A stretch of DNA of 30,322 nt from Bacillota bacterium. GTDB taxonomy: Bacteria > Bacillota > Clostridia > Tissierellales > Peptoniphilaceae. The stretch lies in NCBI GenBank assembly GCA_023394045.1, contig JAEXBN010000011.1, positions 1-30,322 of the forward strand. Reading direction: 5' to 3'. A program made the position numbers and the translations under genes. Below the pieces are notes generated by a model, which had not been told where the DNA came from, did not search any database, and worked only from the letters and a program-made list of their open reading frames with translations. Below, piece after piece: positions 15,745-23,499 of the stretch; position 1 is the stretch's first letter, and each line of letters starts with the position of its first letter.

Positions 15745-15775
15745 GCCCCGCATGGAACCCATGCGGGGCATTTTT
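15745..15775 (+). terminator. Attenuator terminator 1
   Basis: An 11-bp perfect GC-rich stem (15745-15755 with 15759-15769), 3-nt loop AAC, then ATTTTTG. Its 5' arm is also the pairing partner of arm C (antiterminator). Confidence 0.88.
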
Positions 15776-15777
15776 GT

Positions 15778-15802
15778 ATCCCTGCATTGCAGGGATTTTT
15801 TT
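15778..15802 (+). terminator. Attenuator terminator 2
   Basis: ATCCCTGC (15778-15785) pairs with GCAGGGAT (15789-15796) around ATT, with seven T at 15796-15802. Its 5' arm can instead pair with the 3' arm of terminator 1. Confidence 0.85.
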
Positions 15803-15871
15803 ATCCCGGCTCCGGTGGATTTGAAACAGCATGAGACGTGAGAAAAAGAATGTTTCCTGAAGGAGGAAGAG

Positions 15872-16951
15872 ATGAAAAAGCATCCGATGACCTTGATTGG
15901 CGTGGTGTTGATTGTTGTGCTGGCGGCATTTTTTGTTTATGCCTCGAAACAGAGTGCGCCCGGAGCGGATAAACATGGAACGGCGGCGGAAGAGCCGGAG
16001 TCAGCGGCTTCGGCGCAGGGGGAGGAATCCTCAGAGGCGAAGAAGGTGCGCATTGGGATTTTGCAGCTCATGAGCCATCCTTCTTTAGACCAGATTCATC
16101 AGGGGATTATCGATGGATTGAAGGCTCGCGGCTACGAGAACGGAAAAAATGTGGAGATTGAGGATCTGAATGGTCAGGGAGAACAGAGCAATCTTAAAAT
16201 GATGTCGGATCAGCTGGTCGCGGATCAGAGCGATTATCTGGTCGCGATTGCAACACCTTCCGCGCAGGCATTGTCGACCGCGGCGCAGGGGCGGATTCCG
16301 ATGATTATGAGCGCCGTGACCGATCCGGTGGGCGCCGGTCTGGTGGACTCGATGGAGAATCCCGGAAAACCGGTGACGGGAACCAGCGACGCGCTTCCCG
16401 TCGCGGAGCAAATCGATCTGCTGCGGGCGTTTGTTCCCGGCGCGAAGACGATTGGTTTGCTATATACCACTTCCGAACCCGCTTCTGCGGCTCAGATTGC
16501 CGAAGCAAAGGAGGCCGTAGAAAAAGCCGGTTTGAAAGCGGTGGAGGCTTCCATCGCCTCGACGAATGATCTGGCGCAGGTGGCGGAGACGCTGGCCGGC
16601 GATGTGGATGCGATTTATGTGCCGAATGATAATACGATTGCGGCATCCATGAATACGCTGATTGCGGCGACGAATGCGCATCGCATTCCGGTGATTGCTT
16701 CGGCGGAAGCTATGGTAGCTTCGGGGGCACTGGCTTCACGGGGTGTGGTGCAGTACCAGATCGGGATCGACACGGCGAACATGCTTGCCGATGTCATGGA
16801 AGGCAAGGATCCATCGACGATGCCCGTGCAGCTGTCCATCAAGGCAGAAATCTATGTGAATGTGGCGCAGGCGGAGCAGCTGGGAATCGCGATTCCGGAT
16901 GAAGTGCGGAATCAGATGAAGGATGTTTCTTCGGAAACGCCGGAACAGTAG
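15872..16951 (+). CDS. trpX: TrpX-like ABC transporter substrate-binding protein
   Basis: The 359-residue protein belongs to the ABC substrate-binding family of uncharacterised/tryptophan transporters (COG2984, PF04392 type): VRIGILQLMSHPSLDQIHQG opens the mature domain near residue 59, then SDYLVAIATPSAQAL, IPMIMSAVTDPVGAGLV, and VDAIYVPNDNTIAASM. A hydrophobic N-terminus (7-24) precedes a Glu/Ser/Ala-rich linker. There is no lipobox cysteine, so the protein would be anchored by its N-terminal helix or released after cleavage, rather than lipidated as is usual in Gram-positives. Tryptophan as substrate is inferred from the family and from the Trp-codon attenuator upstream. GAAGGAGGAAGAG precedes the ATG. 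Confidence 0.88.
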   Translation: MKKHPMTLIGVVLIVVLAAFFVYASKQSAPGADKHGTAAEEPESAASAQGEESSEAKKVRIGILQLMSHPSLDQIHQGIIDGLKARGYENGKNVEIEDLNGQGEQSNLKMMSDQLVADQSDYLVAIATPSAQALSTAAQGRIPMIMSAVTDPVGAGLVDSMENPGKPVTGTSDALPVAEQIDLLRAFVPGAKTIGLLYTTSEPASAAQIAEAKEAVEKAGLKAVEASIASTNDLAQVAETLAGDVDAIYVPNDNTIAASMNTLIAATNAHRIPVIASAEAMVASGALASRGVVQYQIGIDTANMLADVMEGKDPSTMPVQLSIKAEIYVNVAQAEQLGIAIPDEVRNQMKDVSSETPEQ

Positions 16952-17009
16952 TGCAACGCCGAAACGGCAGTGAAATGTTGGAACGGTAGTGAAACACCGA
17001 AACAGCAGC
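16937..17009. repeat. 19-bp imperfect tandem repeat across the trpX stop
   Basis: Four units: ACGCCGGAACAGTAGTGCA (16937-16955), ACGCCGAAACGGCAGTGAA (16956-16974), ATGTTGGAACGGTAGTGAA (16975-16993) and a partial ACACCGAAACAGCAGC (16994-17009). The first unit contains the last codons and stop of the trpX-like gene. Confidence 0.8.
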
Positions 17010-17021
17010 ATCGAGGTTCTG

Positions 17022-17041
17022 GTGCGGCGCTTGTGCCGCAC
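17022..17041 (+). promoter_or_regulatory. Intercistronic hairpin
   Basis: GTGCGGC (17022-17028) pairs perfectly with GCCGCAC (17035-17041), loop GCTTGT, with no T-run. It lies just before the RBS of the permease-ATPase gene and could stabilise the 3' end of a trpX-only message or limit expression of the distal gene; this is inference. Confidence 0.5.
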
Positions 17042-17062
17042 GGCGGACAGAAAGGAAGAATG

Positions 17063-18931
17063 ATGAGTCAATTACTGAGTGCGCTGGCGCAGGGGCTGAT
17101 CTGGGCGCCGATGGGGATCGGGATTTTCATCAGTTTCCGGATTCTTCGGGAAGCCGATTTGACGGCGGAAGCCTCGTTCACTTTTGGCGCGGCGGCAGGG
17201 ACCGCCGCGCTGCGCCTGGGCATCCATCCGATGCTGTCGCTGCTGGTGAGTTTTTTGGCGGGATGCGCAGCCGGAACGGTGACGGGGCTGTTGATTACGC
17301 GGTTGAAGATTCAGCCGCTGCTGGCGGGCATCATCTCCATGACGGGGCTGTACTCCATCAATCTGGTGGTGCTGGGTCAGGCCAATGTCAGCTACACCGG
17401 TTTCTATACGATACGCTCCATGCTGTCGGGGATGGGGCTTCCCCGCAATCTGGATACGCTGTTGGTGGGGCTGTTTGTCTGTTTGATTCTTTTGCTGCTC
17501 CTGTCCGCCTTTTTCCGGACGCAGGCGGGGCAGGCGCTGGTGGCGACGGGCGACAATGCGGTGATGGCGCGTTCCATCGGCATCAATACCGATGAGATGA
17601 AGATGATGGGGTTCATGCTCGCCAACGGTTTTGTCGCGATTTCGGGCAACCTAGTGGCGCAGGATAATGGGTTTGCGGATATCGGAATGGGTGTCGGAAC
17701 GGTGGTGCTCGGTCTCGCCGCCGTCATCCTCGGCGAAGTCATGATTCGCCATGTCCAGCTTTCGGAGCGTCTTGCTGCCATTATCCCCGGGGCGGTGCTC
17801 TATCGCCTTCTGCTGCTTTTTGTCTTGCAGCTGCGTTTTGATCCGCAGCTCTTTAAGCTCTTTTCCGCTTTGATCCTCGCGCTTTGTCTCGGTATTCCGT
17901 CGGTGCACGCACAACTTCTTGGGAGACATCGGCATCGCGGTTTGCTTCCCAAAGAACATCATTCGGGGTCGGCATTTGAGTCGGCGGTGGCGGAACGGGA
18001 GACAACAACGAAACGTGAGACGGCGGAGGAACCGGAGACAGAGCGCAGGACGGTGTGGCAAAACACACAGGATGGAGAGACTTTGAGCGAAGAGCCCTCC
18101 GCCGTTCCGCGGCTGGTTCTGGATGCGGTGGATAAAACCTTTGTGTCTGGCGGAGAGCAGGATGTGCATGCGCTCAACGGCATGTCGCTGACCGTGGAGC
18201 GCGGCGACTTCATCACCGTGATCGGAACGAACGGCGCCGGAAAGTCCACGCTGCTCAATGCGATTGCCGGGCAATTTGTTCCGGATTCCGGAACGATTGC
18301 GCTGGATGGAGAGATTTTGAATCATCAATCGGAGTCGGAACGCGCGGGTTCCATTGCGCGAATTTTTCAGGATCCCAAAATGGGCACCGCGCCGAGAATG
18401 ACGGTGGCGGAGAATTTGTCGCTGGCGGCGCATCGGGGGGAAACGCGGACGCTTCATGCGGCGTTGAGCGAAGACGAGCGGGCGACGTTTGCGGCATTGC
18501 TGAAAGATATGGGTCTGGGGCTGGAGACGCGCCTCGATACGGAGATTTCGCTTTTGTCTGGCGGACAGAGGCAAGCCGTGTCGCTGTTGATGGCGACTCT
18601 TAAAAGACCCAAGGTGCTTCTTCTGGATGAGCATACGGCTGCGCTGGATGCGAAGACGGCGCGGACCATCCTCGCCCTGACGAAAAAAACGGTGGAAGAA
18701 AACAAGCTGACCGCGTTGATGATCACCCACAATCTGGAAGATGCGCTGCGCTATGGCAACCGGATGATCTTGCTGAAAGATGGGAGGATTCTCCGTTCCT
18801 TTGATGCGGAGGAGAAAGCAGCCATGCAGCCCGTGGGCGTGTTCCGGCTTCTTGCGGAAATGGAAGAGGATGCAGCGGAAGAGGCGGAAGCGGACAAGAA
18901 TGAAGCGCCAGCGGATGAAGCGGCGCAATAG
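17063..18931 (+). CDS. Fused ABC transporter permease-ATPase (TrpY-TrpZ-like)
   Basis: About 622 residues joining two proteins normally encoded separately. Residues 1 to about 290 are a BPD_transp_2/COG4120-type permease with eight or so membrane helices (SISFTFGAAAGT-like helix 2 region, TGLLITRLKIQPLLAGIISM, VLGLAAVILGEVMI). A charged, Glu/Thr/Arg-rich linker spans about 290-350. The COG1101-type ATPase follows with Walker A GTNGAGKST near 388-396, signature LLSGGQRQ near 496 and Walker B VLLLDEHTAALD near 520. All nucleotide-binding motifs are intact, so it is a fusion and not a decayed gene. Two ATGs at 17060 and 17063 follow AAAGGA; the second has better spacing. It forms an operon with the binding protein. 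Confidence 0.9.
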   Translation: MSQLLSALAQGLIWAPMGIGIFISFRILREADLTAEASFTFGAAAGTAALRLGIHPMLSLLVSFLAGCAAGTVTGLLITRLKIQPLLAGIISMTGLYSINLVVLGQANVSYTGFYTIRSMLSGMGLPRNLDTLLVGLFVCLILLLLLSAFFRTQAGQALVATGDNAVMARSIGINTDEMKMMGFMLANGFVAISGNLVAQDNGFADIGMGVGTVVLGLAAVILGEVMIRHVQLSERLAAIIPGAVLYRLLLLFVLQLRFDPQLFKLFSALILALCLGIPSVHAQLLGRHRHRGLLPKEHHSGSAFESAVAERETTTKRETAEEPETERRTVWQNTQDGETLSEEPSAVPRLVLDAVDKTFVSGGEQDVHALNGMSLTVERGDFITVIGTNGAGKSTLLNAIAGQFVPDSGTIALDGEILNHQSESERAGSIARIFQDPKMGTAPRMTVAENLSLAAHRGETRTLHAALSEDERATFAALLKDMGLGLETRLDTEISLLSGGQRQAVSLLMATLKRPKVLLLDEHTAALDAKTARTILALTKKTVEENKLTALMITHNLEDALRYGNRMILLKDGRILRSFDAEEKAAMQPVGVFRLLAEMEEDAAEEAEADKNEAPADEAAQ

Positions 18932-18994
18932 CGCGAAGGTGGAAGGACGCACGAACCCGCCGCGCACGAATCCATGGAGATGGTGATGGGCGGT

Positions 18995-19879
18995 TCAGTG
19001 CATCGCGGAATGGCTGCGGTACAGCTCCCGGAAGGTTGCGAGCACTTCCGCGCCAATAATCACGACGACGCTGAGATATTTCAGCCAGACGAAGAGGCCG
19101 AGCAGTCCCGCCAGCGAGCCGAAGTAGAGCGAAAGGCGGGAGACGTTGTCCAGAACATAGCCGTAGACGATGGTGACGAGGAGAATTCCGGTGCTGGCGA
19201 CGAGTCCGGCGACGAGGGATTCTTTCCAGGAAATGTGGCCATAGCTGACGATGGGAGCCGTTCGATAGAACAGCACCAGGATAAAGACGAAAAAGAGCAG
19301 CGGCAAGAGGCGAACCAGCGCCGAGTCGAGAAGAGTGACGAGGGACTCCAGCTCATTCAAGCCGAGTTTGGCGATGAGATGGTTGGCCATCCCGGAAATC
19401 ATTCGGTAAAAGACAAAAAGAACGAGGATCAACAGCAATGCGATCGTAAACAGAATGGTATAGAGAATCGCGAGCCCCCGGCGGATCAGCGCATTGCCAC
19501 GGAGACGGAAACCCAGAGACGCATTGACTCCCAGAATAAGAATGTTGATGCCATTGGAGCCGAGCCAGACGGACGTGGCGAGGGCAACGCCGATGGTTCC
19601 CGGATTGATGCTTTTCGTCAGGACGGCGATGACGTTTTGCAGGATGTTGGTGATGGCTTCGGGCAGAAAATGGTAGATGATGCCGAAGGAGCTGGTCGGG
19701 TCCGCAAGAAAAAGCGATCCGATCAGAATAAACAGCAAAAAAAGCGGAATGGCAGCCATGAGCATATCATAGGAGAGCGAGGAGGCACGACTCATCAGAT
19801 CGGCTTTTCGGATCCGCCGGATGAGCGTATAGAAAAACTCCTGCCTTTTCATTTTTCGTTGGTCTTCCGCTTTTTTCAT
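18995..19879 (-). CDS. YihY/BrkB-family inner-membrane protein
   Basis: The 294-residue protein has about six membrane helices. Family features are the N-terminal RASSLSYDMLMAAIPLFLLF (near 31-50), a second conserved segment NPGTIGVALATSVWLGSNGI, and a C-terminal LYFGSLAGLLGLFVWLKYLSVVVIIGAE. This family was once mislabelled ribonuclease BN; its biochemical role is not established. It is convergent with the transporter operon and starts three bases after the stop of the upstream FAD-dependent dehydrogenase gene, so the two are very probably co-transcribed and coupled. An alternative start eight codons inside is possible. Confidence 0.88.
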   Translation of the reverse strand: MKKAEDQRKMKRQEFFYTLIRRIRKADLMSRASSLSYDMLMAAIPLFLLFILIGSLFLADPTSSFGIIYHFLPEAITNILQNVIAVLTKSINPGTIGVALATSVWLGSNGINILILGVNASLGFRLRGNALIRRGLAILYTILFTIALLLILVLFVFYRMISGMANHLIAKLGLNELESLVTLLDSALVRLLPLLFFVFILVLFYRTAPIVSYGHISWKESLVAGLVASTGILLVTIVYGYVLDNVSRLSLYFGSLAGLLGLFVWLKYLSVVVIIGAEVLATFRELYRSHSAMH

Positions 19880-19882
19880 GGA

Positions 19883-21262
19883 TTATGCTCCGATTCTTCG
19901 CGCCACGTGGACGCCGCAGGCCGATGCTTGAGAGAGGGAATGCGTCACGCCAGACCCATCGCCCATCGCATAGAGTCCGGGGATCGCTGTTTCTAAATTT
20001 TCATCCACATCGACGACGGAATTATAAAATTTTACCTCAACACCATAGAGCAGGGTGTCTTCGTTGGCCATTCCTGGGGCAACCCGATCGAGGCGCTCAA
20101 TCATTTCGATGATATCATCCATTTGCCGTTTCGGCATGACGAGGGAAAGATCGCCCGGCGTGGCGTGCAATGTGGGACGCGTGAAGCATTTACGCATCCG
20201 GCTTTCGCTGGTTCGCCGTCCGCGCACCAGATCGCCAAAGCGCTGGAGCAGGACACCGCCGCCCAGCATATTGGACAGGCTGGCGATGGCTTCGCCGTAT
20301 CCGTTGGAATCGCGGAAGGGCTCTGTAAAATGGTTGGACACCAAAAGGGCAAAATTGGTATTTTCCGTCAGTTTTTCCGGATCCGCATAGGCATGGCCGT
20401 TTACGGTGATGATTCCGTTCGTGTTTTCAGTCACAACGTTGCCGCGCGGGTTCATGCAGAACGTGCGCACCATATCGTTATACTGCTTGGTCTGGTAGAC
20501 CACTTTGGCTTCATATACCTGATCGGTGATCGGCGCGAAAACTTCATAAGGAATCTCCACCCGGACACCGATATCGACGCGGTTGGAATGCGCAGCAACG
20601 CCGAGATCGTTCATGATGGCGCTCATCCATTTGGATCCGGATCGCCCCGCCGCCAGCACCAGGGTGTCGCAGGTTGCGTCCGACCCATCCGACAGGTTGA
20701 GACGGAAGCCGCTCTCCGTTTGCTGAATGGCATCCACGCTGGTCAGAAATGAAAATTCCACATGATCCTTGGTGTAATCATAGAGGTTTTGCAGAATGCG
20801 GATGTTCCGATCCGTTCCAAAATGGCGGACGCGGGCATCCAGAAGATGCAGATCGTTTTGCAGCATGAGACGCTTCAGGTTGGAATCGGCGGTGGAGTAG
20901 AGATGAGTGGGCAGCCCGGTATCATCGAAGGAAACGAGAACCGAATCGACATATTCCATCAGCTTGATGGCCTGTGTCGGACCGATATGATCCGCCAGGT
21001 TGCCGCCGAATTCATTGGTGATATTGTATTTCCCATCGGAGAGCGATCCGGCGCCTCCGAATCCGTGCATGATGTTGCAGGGTCTGCAGTGCAGGCAGTG
21101 ATCGACCACCCCCTCTGCAATGGGACAGCGCCGGCGGTCAATGGCTCGCCCGCGGTCGATGATGCGGACTGTTTTTTGGCTCTCCATCTTTGTGAGTTCA
21201 TAGGCGGCAAAAACGCCTGCCGCTCCGGCGCCAACAATGATAATGTCGTTATGTTGAGGCAT
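19883..21262 (-). CDS. FAD-dependent dehydrogenase (COG2509-type)
   Basis: The 459-residue flavoprotein has the dinucleotide-binding motif GAGAAG at 11-16, an FAD-contact region GFGGAGSLSDGKYNI, and the C-terminal flavin motif PGLYAMGDGSGVTHSLSQA. A Cys cluster (CPIAEG...CLHCRPC) precedes the GFGGAG region, as in uncharacterised FAD-dependent dehydrogenases of the geranylgeranyl-reductase-like superfamily found in anaerobes. The substrate is unknown. The frame opens eight codons earlier (ATG ending at 21286), but only the ATG ending at 21262 has an RBS (AAAAGGAAA). It is followed directly by the YihY-family gene and lies downstream of the terminator that closes the PEP carboxykinase unit. Confidence 0.88.
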   Translation of the reverse strand: MPQHNDIIIVGAGAAGVFAAYELTKMESQKTVRIIDRGRAIDRRRCPIAEGVVDHCLHCRPCNIMHGFGGAGSLSDGKYNITNEFGGNLADHIGPTQAIKLMEYVDSVLVSFDDTGLPTHLYSTADSNLKRLMLQNDLHLLDARVRHFGTDRNIRILQNLYDYTKDHVEFSFLTSVDAIQQTESGFRLNLSDGSDATCDTLVLAAGRSGSKWMSAIMNDLGVAAHSNRVDIGVRVEIPYEVFAPITDQVYEAKVVYQTKQYNDMVRTFCMNPRGNVVTENTNGIITVNGHAYADPEKLTENTNFALLVSNHFTEPFRDSNGYGEAIASLSNMLGGGVLLQRFGDLVRGRRTSESRMRKCFTRPTLHATPGDLSLVMPKRQMDDIIEMIERLDRVAPGMANEDTLLYGVEVKFYNSVVDVDENLETAIPGLYAMGDGSGVTHSLSQASACGVHVARRIGA

Positions 21263-21375
21263 ATGTTTCCTTTTCCGTCTGTTCATCAGGCTATTACAGC
21301 GTATCGCAACATTCCCGGAAAAGCCTGCGCATCAGCCGTGCGGATCCTCGTTGCATGGATATCGGATGCGGGCAC

Positions 21376-21415
21376 AAAAAACGAACCGGGGAAGGATCGC
21401 CCTCCGCCGGTTCGT
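21376..21415 (-). terminator. Terminator of pckA
   Basis: On the minus strand ACGAACCGG pairs with CCGGTTCGT (plus 21381-21389 and 21407-21415), followed by a T-run (plus 21376-21381). It begins 10 bases after the pckA stop. Confidence 0.88.
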
Positions 21416-21424
21416 CAAATCCAC

Positions 21425-23053
21425 TTATTTCAGCAAGCCGAGCAATAAGTCGATGGCTTCATCGGGCAATCTATTATACCCTTTTTGCTCACGGAGAAAC
21501 GCGGTGCGCTTTTCCAGACTTCCCTTGACTTCGTCGTGGTAGGTGGCGTGGGACGGAAGCTCAAATCCTTCAATTTCCGCATATTCCATTCCGTCGACGA
21601 CCTCCATCGGCAGCCACTTCGTGGTTCCGTTCACCAGACTTTCAATGGCTTCAATGGTCACTTCTTTGGGAACTTTTTTGGTTTCAAAGAAGCCGGTATT
21701 CAGAATATAGCAGGCCACCCCGTGCTCAAACAGCGAAAGGAATTTCTCATAGTCGTTGGTCAGCGGATAGGTTCGGAACGGATTCGCGTAGGGCTCAATC
21801 ACCAGCGCGTTGGGATCCACGCCCTTGGCCAGACGCTCGGCGTTGGTTCGTTTCGTGGACAGCGTCGCACCCATCAGCGCCGCAATCTTGGGGTCATGGA
21901 CGCGCACCAGCGGAGGCAGTACCGGATCCTTCATGATCCAGGCGACGGCGCTCATCGGCTGATGCAAGACATCGACGCGGTTCGGCGACCACAGGCGCGA
22001 CTTGACCGCACGGCCGTTGCCGTTGCGGACATCTTCGGAAACGACGACTTTCTTTCCGTTTTCATCAAGCGTGATGCCGCAGTTTTGGACGCTGAGCAGA
22101 TAGCGGTTGTCCGGCGAGGAGACCGGATAGTCCGCCGTCTTATCAAAATAGGAAGGCTCCAAAGCGATGGAGCTGAAGTCTTTGGTGGAGATGATGAAGG
22201 CATCATCATGCAGCACGCGGATTTCATACTTTCCCTCATGTTTGGCATGCGTCAGCGTGGATTTTCCGGAGCCGGAAAGGCCGAAGACCGCCAGCGTATA
22301 GGGCTTTTCACCGTTGGGGTTGAACGTCTTGCAGCCGCCATGGCAGCAGGCATAATCATGACGATTGGCGATGGACCAAGCCAGCGTGAGCGTCCCTTTC
22401 TTATGCTCGCCAAAATATTTCATCCCGAGCAGCGCGGCGCAGTTGTGCTGCGAATCAAAATAGGTCAGACCCAGCGGATGTTCTTCGTGCGCCCATTGCG
22501 GATCGGAGAAGACGTAAATATCCCCCTCGCCGGGAATCTCCCTGGAGTTTTTATACTTTTCTTCGTATTCCGGGGTGCAGGGCTGGAAATTCAACATCCA
22601 GTTATAGAGGATGTTTTCTTCGCCTTCCGGAATCAGCAGGTGGGCGCGCACCATGAAATCTTCATCCAGTCCGACGAAGACCTGCGCATGGTACATCGTG
22701 TTCCAGCGTGAGTCATAGACGGCATCCATGACCTTTTTATTCAAGTCTTTTTCATCCACGCCTTCATCGCCGACGATGCGGCGCGCGGCGGCGGTGCGTC
22801 CCGTGACACTGCCATCATTGAACAGCAGAACCTTTGCATCGGCGGGCAAGCCAAGTTTTTCAGGCTGTTCCACCGGAAGATCGGTGATGACGGTTCCGGG
22901 GGATTCTGTGGCGAGCTTGTAGGCATCGGACAGCGTTTTGACTTCTACGACATTGTTGCCGTAGAACGGTGTTTCGACAATGGTGCGCAGGGTGCTCATC
23001 CCCGGAAGGTTGGGTCCCAGTTCCTTTCGGGAAAAGCGGGTTTTGGTTGACAT
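21425..23053 (-). CDS. pckA: Phosphoenolpyruvate carboxykinase (ATP)
   Basis: The 542-residue enzyme interconverts oxaloacetate + ATP and PEP + CO2 + ADP. The nucleotide P-loop GLSGSGKST is at 258-266. An acidic metal-binding motif HDDAF lies near 282, HGGCKTFNPNGEKPYT before the P-loop, and IEPYANPFRTYPL near 435. It belongs to the divergent ATP-type branch seen in anaerobic Bacillota rather than the E. coli-like branch. The frame is open 115 codons further upstream, but AAAGGAG immediately before the ATG ending at 23053 and the promoter at 23105-23133 inside the longer frame fix the start. It is monocistronic between its promoter and terminator. In fermenters it often works in the PEP-carboxylating direction; direction here is not determinable. 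Confidence 0.95.
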   Translation of the reverse strand: MSTKTRFSRKELGPNLPGMSTLRTIVETPFYGNNVVEVKTLSDAYKLATESPGTVITDLPVEQPEKLGLPADAKVLLFNDGSVTGRTAAARRIVGDEGVDEKDLNKKVMDAVYDSRWNTMYHAQVFVGLDEDFMVRAHLLIPEGEENILYNWMLNFQPCTPEYEEKYKNSREIPGEGDIYVFSDPQWAHEEHPLGLTYFDSQHNCAALLGMKYFGEHKKGTLTLAWSIANRHDYACCHGGCKTFNPNGEKPYTLAVFGLSGSGKSTLTHAKHEGKYEIRVLHDDAFIISTKDFSSIALEPSYFDKTADYPVSSPDNRYLLSVQNCGITLDENGKKVVVSEDVRNGNGRAVKSRLWSPNRVDVLHQPMSAVAWIMKDPVLPPLVRVHDPKIAALMGATLSTKRTNAERLAKGVDPNALVIEPYANPFRTYPLTNDYEKFLSLFEHGVACYILNTGFFETKKVPKEVTIEAIESLVNGTTKWLPMEVVDGMEYAEIEGFELPSHATYHDEVKGSLEKRTAFLREQKGYNRLPDEAIDLLLGLLK

Positions 23054-23499
23054 AAGATCTCCTTTCAAGGTGGTGCCTTGTTCTTCGACGATTCGTCTGT
23101 CAAAATAGTAACGCAATTCGCAAACGGTTTCAACAGGAGAGGAGGTGTCGGGGAATGGTTGAACCAGAAAAAAACCGATCGCTTCAACCGCTGCGCGAAT
23201 CAAAAGGGGTGATCCAAGCGGTTTTGGACCTTTTATTTTTTGATTTGATTTTTGAGAAGAAGCGAAAGAAGCTAAAAAGATAAAGAGGAAGCAAACACGA
23301 AAGAAGCGGTGGCGCGATAAGGATCCGCGGGAAACGGATATAATAAAAACACAAGGGTTTTCGGTCTTGATCATCGAGGCCGAATTTCGGATTCTCATTG
23401 AAGGGATCTGTTTTCTATTTTACGAAGACGGATCAAAGGTTTTGCGAAGACGAATAAAAATAGGATTCTTATCGAGTTCAGACCGTGAAAGGAGGAGCC
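23054..23499. other. Divergent intergenic region between pckA and the hypothetical gene
   Basis: It holds the pckA promoter on the minus strand and a TATAAT (23339-23344, plus strand) as the likely -10 for the 23500 gene, with no clear -35. AACCGCT (near 23185) and AGCGGTT (near 23216) can form a hairpin with a long loop. The middle (23230-23300) is A/T-rich. I see no coding sequence. Confidence 0.5.
23105..23133 (-). promoter_or_regulatory. pckA promoter
   Basis: On the minus strand, -35 TTGAAA (plus 23128-23133), exactly 17 bp, -10 TACTAT (plus 23105-23110). The start site would be near 23098, leaving a ~45-nt leader. Confidence 0.7.

Larger units (their letters stand above)
15619..15802 (+). 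promoter_or_regulatory. Ribosome-mediated tryptophan attenuator with chained alternative hairpins
   Basis: Arms visible by eye: A 15679-15687, B 15697-15708, C 15720-15734, D5 15745-15755, D3 15759-15769, E5 15778-15787, E3 15789-15796. A:B pairs 9 bp, B:C 12 bp perfect, C:D5 8 bp (15727-15734 with 15748-15755, one G-U), D5:D3 11 bp (terminator 1), D3:E5 8 bp (15761-15768 with 15780-15787, one G-U), E5:E3 8 bp (terminator 2). Each arm has two possible partners, so two registers exclude each other. Arm A starts at the last base of the leader peptide's stop codon. A ribosome at the stop hides A, so B:C and both terminators form. A ribosome stalled on the Trp codons leaves A free, so A:B, C:D5 and D3:E5 form and neither terminator can. 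The function is inferred from this arrangement. Confidence 0.85.

Noticed and set aside
15592..15871. T-box riboswitch for tryptophan
   Set aside because: No T-box sequence or specifier stem is visible; the tandem Trp codons in a translated leader explain the Trp link better.
18974..19996. 340-codon plus-strand frame opposite the YihY-family gene
   Set aside because: Asp/Glu/Gln-rich shadow of membrane-protein codons; the minus-strand gene has clear family motifs.
23054..23398. Longer N-terminus for PEP carboxykinase
   Set aside because: The in-frame extension covers the promoter and RBS, has no homology-like content, and the shorter start gives the normal length.
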